Origin: Bradyrhizobium diazoefficiens
GTDB taxonomy: Bacteria > Pseudomonadota > Alphaproteobacteria > Rhizobiales > Xanthobacteraceae
Length of the DNA stretch: 64,000 nt
Reading direction: 5' to 3'
NCBI RefSeq assembly: GCF_016599855.1
Contig: NZ_CP067041.1
Location: 4,588,001-4,652,000 of the forward strand
The notes under the pieces were generated by a model that saw nothing but the letters and a program-made list of their open reading frames with translations, was not told the DNA's origin and searched no databases. This document shows, one piece after another, positions 26,070 through 36,580 of this stretch. Both the position numbers and the translations under genes were made by a program. Position 1 is the stretch's first letter, and each line of letters opens with the position of its first letter.

Positions 26070-27110
26070 TCAGGTTCTGGCGGAACCTTGCAGCCGATAG
26101 CGATCCAGCGCAACGGCGCCGATGATCACGAGGCCCTTGATCACATATTGCCAGATATCGGAGACGCCGACGAGGATCAGGCCGTTCGAGAGAACGGCGA
26201 TGATCAGCGCGCCGACCAGAGTGCCCCAGATCGAGCCGATGCCGCCAACGAAGGACGTGCCGCCGAGGATCACCGCAGTGATGGCGTCGAGCTCGTAGCT
26301 TTGTCCGAGCTGGAGGCCGTTGGCCGCGTAGAGCCGCGCCGCCTGCATCCCGCCCCCGAGCCCGGCCAGCATGCCCGACACGCCATAGACGAAGATCAGG
26401 ACCGCCCATACCTTGATGCCGGCAAGCCGCGCCGCGCTCTCATTGCCGCCCACCGCATAGATGTGCACGCCGAGTACGGTCCGGCGCAGCACGAGCCACG
26501 AGACCAGGATGACAAGCAGAGCGATCACCGAGAGCCACGGGATCGACGCGACACCGGGCACGAGCGTCAGCGAGCCGTTGCCGATGAAGGCATAGGGAAT
26601 CGATGGATTGAACACCGTGGTGTCGGCGCCGAGCAGCCGCGCCAGGCCGCGCACGGCAGTGAGCGAGCCCAGCGTGACGATGAAGGGCGGCAGGCGCAAC
26701 AGCGCGATCAGCGCACCATTGACGACGCCGAAGCCGAGGCCGGTCAGAACCGCGGCCGGCAGCCACAGCGCACCTAACTCGGGCAACTTGGACATCGTCA
26801 GGCCGGCCATTGCGGACGCCGCCAGGATCGAGCCGACCGAGAGATCGATGCCGCCGGTCAGGATGACGAAGGTCATGCCCGCGGCGAGCACGGTATTGAC
26901 GGCGGCCTGCTGCAAGACAATGCCGAGATTCTGTCCGGTGAAGAAACGGCCGTCCGACAGATAGTGAAAGCCGACGCAGAGCAGCAGCAGCACGGGCAGC
27001 ATGCCGGCCGCGCGGATCAGGAGCCTGATGCGCTGGCGCTTTGTTGCTTGCGCGGCGGCAAGGCCGCTTGCCGTCGCAGCCTTCGCCTGCGTCGATCCGT
27101 TGTCAGGCAT
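26070..27110 (-). CDS. Sugar ABC transporter permease (RbsC-type)
   Basis: 346 residues with eight to ten membrane segments; the EAA-like cytoplasmic loop is [20 protein letters not shown] and the C-terminal segment [20 protein letters not shown] matches BPD_transp_2 permeases. Overlaps the ATPase gene stop by eight bases, so it is translated from the same mRNA. Confidence 0.88.
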   Translation of the reverse strand: MPDNGSTQAKAATASGLAAAQATKRQRIRLLIRAAGMLPVLLLLCVGFHYLSDGRFFTGQNLGIVLQQAAVNTVLAAGMTFVILTGGIDLSVGSILAASAMAGLTMSKLPELGALWLPAAVLTGLGFGVVNGALIALLRLPPFIVTLGSLTAVRGLARLLGADTTVFNPSIPYAFIGNGSLTLVPGVASIPWLSVIALLVILVSWLVLRRTVLGVHIYAVGGNESAARLAGIKVWAVLIFVYGVSGMLAGLGGGMQAARLYAANGLQLGQSYELDAITAVILGGTSFVGGIGSIWGTLVGALIIAVLSNGLILVGVSDIWQYVIKGLVIIGAVALDRYRLQGSART

Positions 27111-28626
27111 CGAGATTCTCCGTCCCCGTGGCGAGCGCCATGATGTCCTCCTGAGTGAGCGGCGCCGTCTCGGTGCGCCTGACCTCGCCCGCGATAAGCC
27201 CCGACCGCATCACGATGACGCGGTCGCAGATGCCGATGATCTCAGGCAAATCGGATGAGATGACAAGGATCGCAGTGCCGGCTTTGGCGAGATTGTCGAT
27301 GATCGAATAGATCTCCGACTTGGCGCCGACGTCGACGCCGCGCGTCGGCTCGTCGAGGATCAAGACCTTTGGCGCAATGGCGAGCAGCCGTGACAACAGC
27401 ACCTTCTGCTGGTTGCCGCCGGACAGCCCACCTGCGGGGACGCTGATATTGGCGGCGCGGATGCTGAGGCCTGCGAAGGCCCTGTCGGCGCGCTCGCGCG
27501 CCTTGTCGCGATCCAGGAACCAGCCGAGCTTGGCATCGCGTCCGAGCACGGCGAGATTGATGTTGTCCAGGCACGACATGTCGAGAAACAGGCCGAGCGC
27601 CTTCCTGTCCTCGGTCAGGTAAGCGATGCCGGCCTCGAGCGCTTCGCCGGGGGTGCGGATGTCGATTGGCTGACCTTCAAGTTCGAGACCGCCCGACGTT
27701 CGCGCCGCCGCCCCGATGATGAGATGCGCAAGCTCGGTGCGACCGGCACCGATCAGGCCTGCAAGCCCCACCACCTCACCCGCATGCACCGTGAGCGAGC
27801 AGCCCTTGACGCGCAGCCCGTCGGCCATGTCGATGGCGCTGAGCACGGGGTGCCCCTTGCCGGCTTCGGGATCATGATCCTTCTTGTAGAAGGAGGAAAC
27901 GTCGCGCCCGACCATCATGCGGACGATGGCATCGGCGCGGATATCCTGCTTGTCGAGCGAACCGACCAGGCGGCCGTCGCGCAGCACGGTGACGCGGTCA
28001 CCGAGCGCATAGACCTCGTCCATACGATGCGAGATATAGATGATGGCGAGCCCCTCGGCGCGAAGCTGCCGGATCAGCGCAAAAAGCCGCTCGCTCTCGC
28101 CGGCCGACAGTGCGGTGGTCGGCTCGTCCATGATCAGGATTTTCGAGCGCGCGTGCAGCGCACGCGCGATCTCGACGAGCTGGCGCTGGCCCATGGAGAG
28201 ATGTGCCACCAGGGTTGATGGCAGGAAGTCGGCGCCCAGTCGCGCCAGGATCGGGCCAACGCCCTCGCGCATGGTGCCGCGCGCCAGCAAACCTGAATGC
28301 GAAAGCTCGCGGCCGAGATAAATATTCTCCGCGACGCTCAGATTGGGGGCCAAAGACAGTTCCTGATAGATGATCGAGATGCCTGCGGCGCGGCCGCCGA
28401 GCGGGCCTTCGATCCGCGCCGGCTTGCCCTCGATGCGAATTTCACCCCCGGGATCGGGCCGGTAAGCCCCCGAGAGGATCTTCATCAGGGTCGATTTGCC
28501 CGCGCCGTTCTCGCCCATCAAGGCATGGATCTCACCGGCATACACCGTCAGGTCAACCGCGCGTAGCGCCTTGATACCGAAGAAGGATTTCGAAACTCCT
28601 CGCATCTCGAGGATCGGATCGTCCAT
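27103..28626 (-). CDS. Sugar ABC transporter ATP-binding protein (RbsA-type)
   Basis: 507 residues from ATG at 28626 (GGGAG 7 bases upstream); longer frames reach 28911 without a ribosome site. Two ATP-binding domains: the first has GENGAGKST and [13 protein letters not shown], the second a degenerate Walker A (GAGRTEL) and [13 protein letters not shown], the pattern of RbsA/XylG-type CUT2 importers. Drives pentose or related sugar import. Transcribed after xylB. Confidence 0.9.
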   Translation of the reverse strand: MDDPILEMRGVSKSFFGIKALRAVDLTVYAGEIHALMGENGAGKSTLMKILSGAYRPDPGGEIRIEGKPARIEGPLGGRAAGISIIYQELSLAPNLSVAENIYLGRELSHSGLLARGTMREGVGPILARLGADFLPSTLVAHLSMGQRQLVEIARALHARSKILIMDEPTTALSAGESERLFALIRQLRAEGLAIIYISHRMDEVYALGDRVTVLRDGRLVGSLDKQDIRADAIVRMMVGRDVSSFYKKDHDPEAGKGHPVLSAIDMADGLRVKGCSLTVHAGEVVGLAGLIGAGRTELAHLIIGAAARTSGGLELEGQPIDIRTPGEALEAGIAYLTEDRKALGLFLDMSCLDNINLAVLGRDAKLGWFLDRDKARERADRAFAGLSIRAANISVPAGGLSGGNQQKVLLSRLLAIAPKVLILDEPTRGVDVGAKSEIYSIIDNLAKAGTAILVISSDLPEIIGICDRVIVMRSGLIAGEVRRTETAPLTQEDIMALATGTENLDA

Positions 28627-28747
28627 CGTGTCTCCCGGTGCACAAAGCGTTTCCAGTCCGCGTCTCCATGGCGCGGTTCGCGCATTAAACAAAAGGCCGC
28701 GGCGCAGGGCAACAGCGAACCGACAGAAATACGGGCGCAAAGCAATG

Positions 28748-30193
28748 CTAGTGGCGCGGCCGATACAGTTCGCGCCAGGCGGGAAGCCGCGCGGCATAGG
28801 CGTCCACCAGCTCGCGGTCAGGTTCGAACGTCTCGATGTGGCGCGGGGGCGTGCAGACGGCTTCGGTCGCCTCGCCCGTGACAGCAAGCCGCCCCAATCT
28901 AGCCGCCCCAAATGCCGCTCCGGTTTCTCCGTCAGCGAAGCGATGGATCGGAATGTTCAGAACGTTTGCGAGCACCGACAGCCAGAACCGGGATCGCGAC
29001 CCCCCGCCGATGACGTCGGCTTCTGTCACCGCGATGCCGGCATCGTCAAGCGCGTCCCGGCAATCGGCAAGCGCGAAGGCAACGCCCTCGAGCACGGCCT
29101 GCACCAGCGCCGCGCGGTCGGTACCGTGGCTCAGACCGTCGAACATGCCGCGTACGACAGGATCATCGTGCGGCGTCCGCTCGCCTGCGAGATAAGGCAG
29201 GAAGCTCACCGCAGACGGCGCCTGCGGACGCGACCCGAGCGGTGCCAGCAGTTCGGCCTCGGCGACGCCGAACAGGCGCGCGGCCCAAGCAAGGCACGAT
29301 GCCGCCGAGAGAATCGCCCCGGCCTGAATCCACATGCCGGGAATCGCGTGGCAGAAGGTGTGGACCACGTGGTCCGGATTGGCGGCAATGTGGCTCGTCG
29401 GCGCCAGCAAGGCGCCTGACGTTCCCAGCGAGATGAACGCGGTTCCGGGCCTGATTGCGCCGATGCCGATGGCACCGGCCGGATTGTCACCGGCGCCGCC
29501 CGCGATCATCGGGCACCTCGCCATGCCCCAGCGCTGCGCGAGCTCGCTGCGCAATGTGGCCGCGGGCGCACACCCCTCGACCAGGCGGGGCATGTGCGCG
29601 CGCGACAGGCCGGTTGCGGCCAATGCGGCATCCGACCAGTCCCGGCGCGCGGCGTCGAGCCACAGCGACCCCGATGCATCCGAGACATCCTCGATCGCCT
29701 CGCCCGATAGCACCAGGCGCAGATACGCCTTCGGCATCAGCACCCGTTTGGTAGCCGCAAAGATCTCAGGCTCGTGCGTCGCGATCCACAGCAGCTTCGG
29801 CGCCGTGAAGCCGGGCATTGCCTTGTTGCCCGTCGTTGCGCGCAACGCAGGCCAGCGCTGCTCCAGGATGCGGCACTCCGCGGCGGAGCGCCCGTCATTC
29901 CAGAGGATGCAGGGCCGCAATGGCCTGTCGCTCGCATCGAGCAACGTGGCGCCATGCATCTGGCCGGACAGTCCGATTCCTTCGACCGCCGCCAGCTCTT
30001 GTCCGTGCGTGGCCTTCAACGCGTCCAGCGTGGCAAAGGTCGCCTCGATCCATTGCGCCGGATCCTGCTCGAAATAGCCAGGTAGCGGCGAGGCAATGGT
30101 CAAGGCCCGGCTCTCGCTCGCAATCACGCGCTGGGTGCCATCGACGAGTACGGTCTTGACTGCTGAGGTGCCGAGATCGATGCCGAGATACAT
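28748..30193 (-). CDS. xylB: Xylulokinase
   Basis: 481 residues. [15 protein letters not shown] is the phosphate-1 motif; [34 protein letters not shown] and [20 protein letters not shown] match FGGY kinases of the xylulokinase group. Phosphorylates D-xylulose (or a related ketose) in the cytoplasm. First gene of the leftward cluster xylB, ATPase, permease, binding protein, so the imported sugar is probably converted to a ketose and phosphorylated; a xylitol/polyol dehydrogenase is not seen here. Confidence 0.88.
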   Translation of the reverse strand: MYLGIDLGTSAVKTVLVDGTQRVIASESRALTIASPLPGYFEQDPAQWIEATFATLDALKATHGQELAAVEGIGLSGQMHGATLLDASDRPLRPCILWNDGRSAAECRILEQRWPALRATTGNKAMPGFTAPKLLWIATHEPEIFAATKRVLMPKAYLRLVLSGEAIEDVSDASGSLWLDAARRDWSDAALAATGLSRAHMPRLVEGCAPAATLRSELAQRWGMARCPMIAGGAGDNPAGAIGIGAIRPGTAFISLGTSGALLAPTSHIAANPDHVVHTFCHAIPGMWIQAGAILSAASCLAWAARLFGVAEAELLAPLGSRPQAPSAVSFLPYLAGERTPHDDPVVRGMFDGLSHGTDRAALVQAVLEGVAFALADCRDALDDAGIAVTEADVIGGGSRSRFWLSVLANVLNIPIHRFADGETGAAFGAARLGRLAVTGEATEAVCTPPRHIETFEPDRELVDAYAARLPAWRELYRPRH

Positions 30194-30322
30194 GCCGGAT
30201 ATAGTTCCCGAGGTTTAGCGGCGACTGCGGACACTTGTTATTGAACATGTCGCGCACATTTCCTTTGCGTCGCGCTTTTGCGCGAGGATGTCACACAAAC
30301 GCAGCACTTTGAAGGTTGTCAG

Positions 30323-30343
30323 TTGTGGTTGATTGAACCACAA
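30323..30343. promoter_or_regulatory. Perfect palindrome TTGTGGTT-N5-AACCACAA upstream of the PQQ dehydrogenase
   Basis: Arms TTGTGGTT (30323-30330) and AACCACAA (30336-30343) around GATTG, 73 bases before the dehydrogenase ATG and 130 bases from the xylB start. A 21-base symmetric operator for a dimeric regulator is the simplest reading. Confidence 0.55.
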
Positions 30344-30415
30344 TCCTTGGAAGTGGAGGTCGTCTGTTGCGCTTGCACTGCACAGGCGCGACTCCTTTTC
30401 CACGCCGGAGCAGCC

Positions 30416-32791
30416 ATGCAGCGATCCAGAGCAGTCTTTATCACGGGTGTCGTCTACGCTCTGATCGGCCTGGTGCTCGCGGGCGGCGGCCTCTGGCTCG
30501 CCGCATTGGGTGGATCGATCTTTTATATCATCCTCGGCATCGGCATTTTCGCCACCGGCGCATTGTTGCTGGCGCAGCGCCGTTCGGCGCTGTGGCTGTT
30601 TGCGATCGTGCTGGTCGGCACGCTGGGATGGGCCATCTCCGAGGTGCAATTCGACTGGTGGCCACTCGCATCGCGCGGCGACATCGTCTTCCCCATGGCG
30701 CTCTGGCTGCTCACGCCGGTGATCGTTCGCGGGCTAGTACGCGACGAGCCGGTGTCCTACCGAAGCGCGACCCTGCCGCTCTGGCTCGGCGTTGCGGCTT
30801 CTTCCGGCGTCCTCATCATCGCGCTTCTGTCCAGCTATCACGACATCAACGGCACGATCGCCGAGCAGGCGTCGAGCGTGCCGCAAAGCGAAGCCGACCC
30901 CCAGCCGGATGGCGATTGGCGGGCATATGGGCGCACGCAGTTCGGACAGCGCTATTCGCCGCTGAAGCAGATCACGCCCGACAATGTCGGCAAGCTCAAG
31001 GTCGCCTGGACCTTCCGCACCGGCGACATGCCGACCCCAAACGATTCCGGCGAGACGACGTTCGAGGTGACGCCGATCAAGGTCCGCGACACACTCTATC
31101 TCTGCTCGCAGCACCAGGTGCTGTTTGCGCTCGACGCCAAGACCGGCAAGGAACGCTGGCGATACGATCCCAAGCTGGTGTTCAACAAGACCTTCCAGCA
31201 CATGACCTGCCGCGGGGTCTCCTACCACGAAACTGCGGCGGGTGCCGTCGATAGCAGCGGCGCTCCCGCACCCGCCGAATGCCCGCGGCGAATCTTCTTG
31301 CCCGTCAACGACGGGCGCATGATTGCTCTCGATGCCGACAGCGGCAAGCTCTGTGAGAGTTTTGGCGATCATGGCAGCCTCGACCTCCAGCAAGGCATGG
31401 GGGTCAAGACGGCGGGCTTCTTCGAGCCGACGTCACCGCCGGTTGTCAGCGACAAGATTCTCGTCGTCGCCGCCGCGGTGATCGACAATTATGCGGTCGA
31501 CGTGCCGTCGGGTGTCATCCGCGGATTCGACGTCTACACCGGCAAGCTGGTTTGGGCCTGGGACTCCGGCGCGGCGGACGAAAACGAGCTGCCGTCGCCG
31601 ACGCGGCACTACACCAACGGTTCGCCGAATTCGTGGATCACGGCCTCGTTCGATCCGAAATTGAACCTGGTCTACATCCCCACCGGCAACAACGGGCCCG
31701 ACATCTGGGGCGGCAATCGCAATGCGCTGGTGGAGCGCTATTCCAGCTCGATCGTTGCACTGGATGTCGACACCGGCAAGCGGGCCTGGTCGTACCAGAC
31801 GGTGCATCACGACCTCTGGGACATGGACGTTTCCTCGCAACCGAGCTTGGTCGACGTGACAACGCCCAAGGGTATCGTTCCCGCGATCATCCAGCCGACC
31901 AAGGTGGGCAACATCTTCGTGCTCGATCGAAGGACCGGCGAGCTGATCGTTCCAGCCCCGGAACGCCCCGTGCCGCAGGGGGCTGCACCTGGCGACCGCA
32001 CCGCGCCGACCCAGCCGTTTTCCGAGTTGACCTTCCGCCCCGAAGCAAAACTGACCGGCGCGGACATGTGGGGCGGCACGATCTTCGACCAGCTCTTGTG
32101 CCGGATCATGTTCCACCGGCTGCGCTACGAGGGCACGTTCACACCGCCCTCTTTGCAGGGCACGCTGGTCTTCCCGGGCAATCTCGGCATGTTCGAATGG
32201 GGCGGCATCGCGGTCGATCCCGTGCGACAGATCGCCATCGCCAACCCGATGTCGTTGCCCTTCGCCTCCAAGCTCATTCCGCGCGGCCCGCAGAATCCTC
32301 CGGCGCCGACGGCCGAGAAGCCGGTCGGCAGCGAGGTCGGGGTGCAGCCGATGTATGGCACGCCGTTCGGCGTGGATCTCCAGAGCTTCCTCTCGCCGCT
32401 ATCCGTGCCGTGCTATCGGCCGCCATGGGGCTCGATGGCCGCGATCGACCTGAAGACGATGAAGATCGTCTGGCAGCATCCCAATGGCACCATCCGGGAC
32501 ACCACACCGCTGCCGCTACCGTTCAAGATGGGCGTCCCGATGCTGGGAGGACCGATCACGACCGCCGGCGGCGTCGCGTTCTATACCGGGACCTACGAGT
32601 ACACGATCCGGGCTTACGACGTGCGCGACGGCAAGGTGCTCTGGGAAGACCGCTTGCCGGCCGGCGCCCAATCAACGCCGATGAGCTACGAGGCGGGCGG
32701 CAAGCAGTATATCGTCACCGCAGCCGGCGGCCACGGCTCGTTCGGCACCAAGCGCGGCGACTACGTCATCGCCTATGCATTGAAGGATTGA
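30416..32791 (+). CDS. gcd: Membrane-bound PQQ-dependent dehydrogenase (glucose/quinate/shikimate family)
   Basis: 791 residues from ATG at 30416 (CCGGAG upstream). About five hydrophobic segments in residues 8-135 (for example AVFITGVVYALIGLVLAGGG) precede the periplasmic eight-bladed propeller, with repeated tryptophan-docking strands such as DWRAYGRTQFGQRYSPL, GSPNSWITASFDPKLNLVYI and KRAWSYQTVHHDLWDMD. Oxidises glucose or another polyol to a lactone in the periplasm and passes electrons to ubiquinone. Convergent with the broken nucleotidyltransferase gene. Confidence 0.88.
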   Translation: MQRSRAVFITGVVYALIGLVLAGGGLWLAALGGSIFYIILGIGIFATGALLLAQRRSALWLFAIVLVGTLGWAISEVQFDWWPLASRGDIVFPMALWLLTPVIVRGLVRDEPVSYRSATLPLWLGVAASSGVLIIALLSSYHDINGTIAEQASSVPQSEADPQPDGDWRAYGRTQFGQRYSPLKQITPDNVGKLKVAWTFRTGDMPTPNDSGETTFEVTPIKVRDTLYLCSQHQVLFALDAKTGKERWRYDPKLVFNKTFQHMTCRGVSYHETAAGAVDSSGAPAPAECPRRIFLPVNDGRMIALDADSGKLCESFGDHGSLDLQQGMGVKTAGFFEPTSPPVVSDKILVVAAAVIDNYAVDVPSGVIRGFDVYTGKLVWAWDSGAADENELPSPTRHYTNGSPNSWITASFDPKLNLVYIPTGNNGPDIWGGNRNALVERYSSSIVALDVDTGKRAWSYQTVHHDLWDMDVSSQPSLVDVTTPKGIVPAIIQPTKVGNIFVLDRRTGELIVPAPERPVPQGAAPGDRTAPTQPFSELTFRPEAKLTGADMWGGTIFDQLLCRIMFHRLRYEGTFTPPSLQGTLVFPGNLGMFEWGGIAVDPVRQIAIANPMSLPFASKLIPRGPQNPPAPTAEKPVGSEVGVQPMYGTPFGVDLQSFLSPLSVPCYRPPWGSMAAIDLKTMKIVWQHPNGTIRDTTPLPLPFKMGVPMLGGPITTAGGVAFYTGTYEYTIRAYDVRDGKVLWEDRLPAGAQSTPMSYEAGGKQYIVTAAGGHGSFGTKRGDYVIAYALKD

Positions 32792-33115
32792 AGAATCGCT
32801 GGGAAGCTTTCATCGGCAGCGGGCGTCAAAATCTCCATATCGAAAAGTAGCTGCTTAAGGCAACTGCTTTTTCGGTCCCGCTAAATCCGTCGGCCCGATC
32901 CACAATTGCATTCCCGCCGCCGAGAGCACGGCTAACACGCGCTGCGCATTGTCGATTGAGGGATCAATCAAGATGTCTAGTTCGGGCACATGCAGATCAG
33001 CCCGGCAACCGTAGGCTGCCACGGCTCCGCCACCCAGCACAAACGAGACGCCGCCTTCGCTGATTCGGCGTAGCAGATCGGCATTATTGAAGTCCGTCGA
33101 TATTGGGTTCGGCAT
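32773..33115 (-). pseudogene. Frameshifted nucleotidyltransferase-like gene
   Basis: The first 86 residues (33115-32855) contain SFVLGGGAVAAYGCRADLHV and ELDILID, the GG and DxD-like motifs of MNT/AbiEii-type nucleotidyltransferases. The frame stops at TAA (32855), but one base later the -1/+2 frame continues as KQLLFDMEILTPAADESFPA to a TAG at 32773. One lost T in CCTTAAG explains the break. Beside a tRNA attachment site, so it is probably decaying chromosome-edge DNA. Confidence 0.6.
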
Positions 33116-33209
33116 GCGGACTAGGGGCGTGTTCTATCTGACAATGAATCTTCAGATAGAATAGTTGCCGCCAAAGAAAATCTACCTTTAGCTAAGTGGC
33201 TGAAAGCAT

Positions 33210-33252
33210 TGGAGCGGGTGAAGGGAATCGAACCCTCGTATTCAGCTTGGAA
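33210..33252 (-). other. 3' fragment of tRNA-Gly(UCC), island attachment site
   Basis: On the minus strand the sequence ends with CCA (33210-33212), acceptor CACCCGC, T arm GAGGGTTCGATTCCCTT and anticodon loop CTTCCAA (anticodon UCC). The 5' half is absent: beyond 33252 no stem partner is found. This is the crossover copy left by integration into a tRNA-Gly gene; the intact tRNA must lie at the other end of the element, outside the window. The integrase gene starts 115 bases away. Confidence 0.8.
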
Positions 33253-33367
33253 GGACGAATCTTACGCCTTCCAGCGCCGCTTTCCTGCGGTTAATAACTT
33301 ATTGATATTGCTGTATATACTGCCATAGTAGCATCTGCGAACGCGCCAAGAACGCGGGGTGACTTTT

Positions 33368-34984
33368 ATGGCTGTTTTGTATGAACGTTGTACAAGGTTG
33401 ACCCTCCCGACGCCGACCCCGAAGTTCTTGCGCAAATCGGTCCGGTTGACTGAAGAACATCTCGCCGATGCGGTCGCGATGAGCGAAGATGAGCGACTGG
33501 CTCACACGGTCATGGAGCTCGGAGACCAAAAGGCCAAAGGCCTCACGATCCGCATCACCCCGCACAAGCCGATCTGGTACATCCGCAGAAAAGAGAAGAC
33601 ACTTCGCCTCAGGGATGTTCGCGAACTTTCGCTGAAGGACGCGCGCTATGTCGCGGAGCAAATCGCTCTTGGCGCCAAGCGTAACCGAAACTTGAACGAC
33701 CTGGCACACGTTCTCCTCGAGTACATGCCCCTCCCCAGCGAGGGCAGCATTAGGGATCGTGACGTTGAGGCCAAGTTGGACCATATGCTGGCTTCCCGGG
33801 ATAAGGCGAAGGCTATACCTGCGCCGCAGTTCTGGACCTGGAAGCAGTTGACCGACGAGTTCCTGAAGGAGAAGCAGCTGGACCTGAAAGCCTCTTATCG
33901 CAAGGCGTACGAGCGCTACCTGAGGCTCGAGGAATTCGGACCGATCAACAACAAGATGGTGCGCGAGATCGAGCTCCGCGATCTGGAAGAGGTCCGAAAT
34001 GCAATCCACATCAATCACGCCCCATCCGCCGTGAAGCGCGCGCTTCAGCAATCCAAAGAGATGTTGACATGGGCCTGGAAGAACCATGCGACCGTTTCCG
34101 GGTTGGACAAGGTGCAATACCAGTGGTGGGACCGATGGTCTTACCAATACAAGCCTAAGAAGCGGCCGCCCCGTAGACCCACCGTCGAGGAAATTGCCCG
34201 CACCCTTGTCATCGCCGAGCGCTATAGACATTTGGCCGATGGCGAAAACGACATCTATCCGGGAACGCTCGGCGCGCTCTGGGCCGTGGCTTTGACCGGG
34301 CAGCGAACCGGCGCGTTAACAAAACTTGGGACGGACCGGCTCTTCCCAACTGACAAGCAGTACCGCAAGCTCACGGGATGGAAGATCGCGAATTGGAAAA
34401 TGGAAGAAATGAAGGGAGGTCGAGACGGTGGCCGGCCCCATTCACTTCCAATTCCACCCGAAGCGCTCAAGATCATCTACCGGTACCACAAAAAAGCTGG
34501 CGGAGAATCCCCGTGGATGTTCCCTGCACGCTTCCCCGACAAACATGTCGGCAAGTCTTCGCTTGATCAATTGATCTACCGGCTCCAGGGGCAGGTCTAC
34601 GACCACACAGTGAGGCAGAAACCCCATCGCAAGGGAAAGCCCGGGCCAATGCCGCGTCCGTTGAAGGCTAGGCCAAACCTGTTCGAACAATTCGGCATCC
34701 GTCCGTGGACTCCGCACGACTGCCGGGACACGATCACGACGTTCCTGGAAGACCGCAGACTGGGTGGCGCTGCGAGCGCAATCCTCGGCCACAAACAGCC
34801 CAACTCGGACCCGAGCCGGGAGGAGCGCGAGAGACTCGCTCGGGTAACGGAGCAACACTACAATCATTCGCAACGCATTCGATTGAAAGCCGAAGGCATG
34901 GCTCTGTGGGTCAAAGCCCTGCTGAGTGCCTACAATCGGGAGCTGAGGCGCTTCCAGACAAGCTTGCAACGTGTCGCCGCGTAG
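33368..34984 (+). CDS. Tyrosine-type integrase of the island
   Basis: 538 residues from ATG at 33368 (a GTG at 33359 in frame is an alternative). Catalytic residues: Arg in TGQRTGALTKLG, a basic segment GRPHSLPIPP, HDCRDTITTFLED (HxxR type), GHKQP, and the nucleophile Tyr in TEQHYNHSQR. The N-terminal 100 residues resemble the arm-binding domain of phage integrases (LTIRITPHKPIWYIRRKEKT). Set beside the tRNA-Gly fragment, it should be the integrase that uses that site. Confidence 0.85.
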   Translation: MAVLYERCTRLTLPTPTPKFLRKSVRLTEEHLADAVAMSEDERLAHTVMELGDQKAKGLTIRITPHKPIWYIRRKEKTLRLRDVRELSLKDARYVAEQIALGAKRNRNLNDLAHVLLEYMPLPSEGSIRDRDVEAKLDHMLASRDKAKAIPAPQFWTWKQLTDEFLKEKQLDLKASYRKAYERYLRLEEFGPINNKMVREIELRDLEEVRNAIHINHAPSAVKRALQQSKEMLTWAWKNHATVSGLDKVQYQWWDRWSYQYKPKKRPPRRPTVEEIARTLVIAERYRHLADGENDIYPGTLGALWAVALTGQRTGALTKLGTDRLFPTDKQYRKLTGWKIANWKMEEMKGGRDGGRPHSLPIPPEALKIIYRYHKKAGGESPWMFPARFPDKHVGKSSLDQLIYRLQGQVYDHTVRQKPHRKGKPGPMPRPLKARPNLFEQFGIRPWTPHDCRDTITTFLEDRRLGGAASAILGHKQPNSDPSREERERLARVTEQHYNHSQRIRLKAEGMALWVKALLSAYNRELRRFQTSLQRVAA

Positions 34985-35519
34985 CGAGGTAGGCTCCGAG
35001 CACCTCGACCGACTTTTCGAGATTCTTCTTCGCCAAAGATTGGAATGGAATGGAAACTATCTGCGCGAGGCATGGGCCGCCTTGTTCGAACGCGCTGATC
35101 CGGCCATCATAAGCGCCTGGCTCGACCGCATCGATCAACTGGCAGCCTACATGCTCGATGATCTCGAAGAGATCGACAGATTCCTGCCCGATCAACAGAG
35201 CGAGGCGCTCTTTGAGCGACTCAGCGCAGATGTAACACCCCTTCGACTGCTCGGCAGACTAGACGACCTGCTCGACGGACCGTCCTCCCTGAGAGAGGGT
35301 GCAATCGCTGCCCTGAAAGGGCTGTTGAAATCATCACCGCCCCGGCTCTATGGGACATATGATCGCATCGTTCGGGAATGCGAGAGCCTTGGGCTCAAGG
35401 ACGCCGAACTCGCGTCCTTGCTGGAGCAGGAACGTTCCAAAATCTTTGACGCGCGCAGAAGACGCGACGACGAGGAGCGCGACGACGAGCCGCTACCTGA
35501 CGGTTGGGTCGCGCCCTAG
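34971..35519 (+). CDS. Hypothetical helical protein
   Basis: 182 residues from a GTG at 34971, overlapping the integrase 3' end by 14 bases. Leu/Asp/Arg-rich, strongly helical (HLDRLFEILLRQRLEWN, AYMLDDLEEIDRFLP), ending in an acidic DDEERDDEPL tail. No recognised family. The overlap suggests coupled expression with the integrase. Confidence 0.55.
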   Translation: MSPRSEVGSEHLDRLFEILLRQRLEWNGNYLREAWAALFERADPAIISAWLDRIDQLAAYMLDDLEEIDRFLPDQQSEALFERLSADVTPLRLLGRLDDLLDGPSSLREGAIAALKGLLKSSPPRLYGTYDRIVRECESLGLKDAELASLLEQERSKIFDARRRRDDEERDDEPLPDGWVAP

Positions 35520-35551
35520 CTTGACAATCGCTCGTTGTGGCGTCTTTGGTC

Positions 35552-36037
35552 CTACAAGGTGATGGCCGCATGCCGATGCCTTGACGGCTCGCTGAGCAAT
35601 CCGGCCAGCCTGAGGCCCTCGAGGATGCCCTCGAGCCGTTGTTCGCGAATCGTCGCCGCAAGCAGCTTGACGGCCTCGGTAAGATCGAGCGTGAATTGAA
35701 CCTCACGGGATCATTGCATGAGAACGTCCGCGAGGCTCGCGACATCCACCTCGTGATGGCGCAGGGACGACACAGTTTCACCCGCAAGATAGGTCGCCAT
35801 ATCCGCATTCGGTGCCGGCCCGTGACAGGCCTCACCTTCGACGCGCGACCTGACAGCGCGACGAATCAGCTCACCTTGCTGCTGGGTTTCCATCCAGAGC
35901 ATGAACACCGCGTCCGCAAGCTTCTCGCGCGGCAGGGACCTGAGTGCGGCAATCCGAGCCTGGAGGTCTTCCGAGTTACTAATGTCTTGCGAGCGCGGCG
36001 GGTTCTTCCCCAATCCACTCTTTTGCTTTCGAACCAT
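35552..36037 (-). pseudogene. Hypothetical gene with an in-frame TGA
   Basis: Reading frame from ATG at 36037 encodes 108 residues (MVRKQKSGLGKNPPRSQDIS) to a TGA at 35711-35713. The same frame then continues for 53 codons to TAG at 35552 with protein-like sequence (VQFTLDLTEAVKLLAATIRE). A nonsense mutation in a 162-residue protein, or readthrough. Family unknown. Confidence 0.45.
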
Positions 36038-36154
36038 CGTCTACTCCCCGGCGGGGCGATATAGCCGCCGGGCGGTCGGAACAAAAGCGCAAACTGACGG
36101 GCGTGGGAGCGGGATCCTCAAACAGATAACCGCAAGCTCCGTCAGCCATGTTTT

Positions 36155-36346
36155 TCAAAAGACGGTGACCTCATGGTCTGTGCGTGCCTGCGCGTCATAG
36201 ACGCGGACCTGCAACATCGGAAATCGCCGCTTCAGATCCCGCGCGCCATGTTCGACGCCATCTTTCGTCTCGAACTCCGTCTTGACGCAGCCGTCGACCA
36301 CGATCGCATAACCCCTCGTCGGCAATTCTCGCGTAGAGTTTCGCAT
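36155..36346 (-). CDS. Small conserved-type protein
   Basis: 63 residues: MRNSTRELPTRGYAIVVDGC, then a beta-strand pattern (VKTEFETKDGVEHG, LQVRVYDA). Looks like a short Bradyrhizobium beta-alpha protein of unknown role. No strong ribosome site is evident. Confidence 0.45.
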   Translation of the reverse strand: MRNSTRELPTRGYAIVVDGCVKTEFETKDGVEHGARDLKRRFPMLQVRVYDAQARTDHEVTVF

Positions 36347-36439
36347 CTTTGACCCAGATATTGGAAATGAGCTTCGTCTGACGGCTTACGGTGAGTCTCG
36401 CGGCACCGACAAGTCGGACTCCGTCTTGCAGCAAACTTA

Positions 36440-36580
36440 TCAGCCGCAGTTTTGAAACAAGGTAGGCACTGCCCGGAAGAGTAGAACCGCCATACTCACC
36501 AGCGTTGAACCCGCGACAACAAAATAGGCGATGAGCCTTCCGCCGGCTGAGCAGGCCTCATTTGCATTGCCGCGTGACAT
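36440..36580 (-). CDS. Small single-pass membrane protein
   Basis: 46 residues, MSRGNANEACSAGGRLIAYF followed by the hydrophobic stretch VVAGSTLVSMAVLLFRAV. One transmembrane segment. Shorter than usual annotation limits. Supported only by the clean frame and membrane-like composition; it lies in the gap before the hxs remnant. Confidence 0.4.
   Translation of the reverse strand: MSRGNANEACSAGGRLIAYFVVAGSTLVSMAVLLFRAVPTLFQNCG

Noticed and set aside
31552-32850. 432-residue frame inside the PQQ dehydrogenase gene
   Set aside because: Alternate-frame shadow; the gcd frame has complete motifs.
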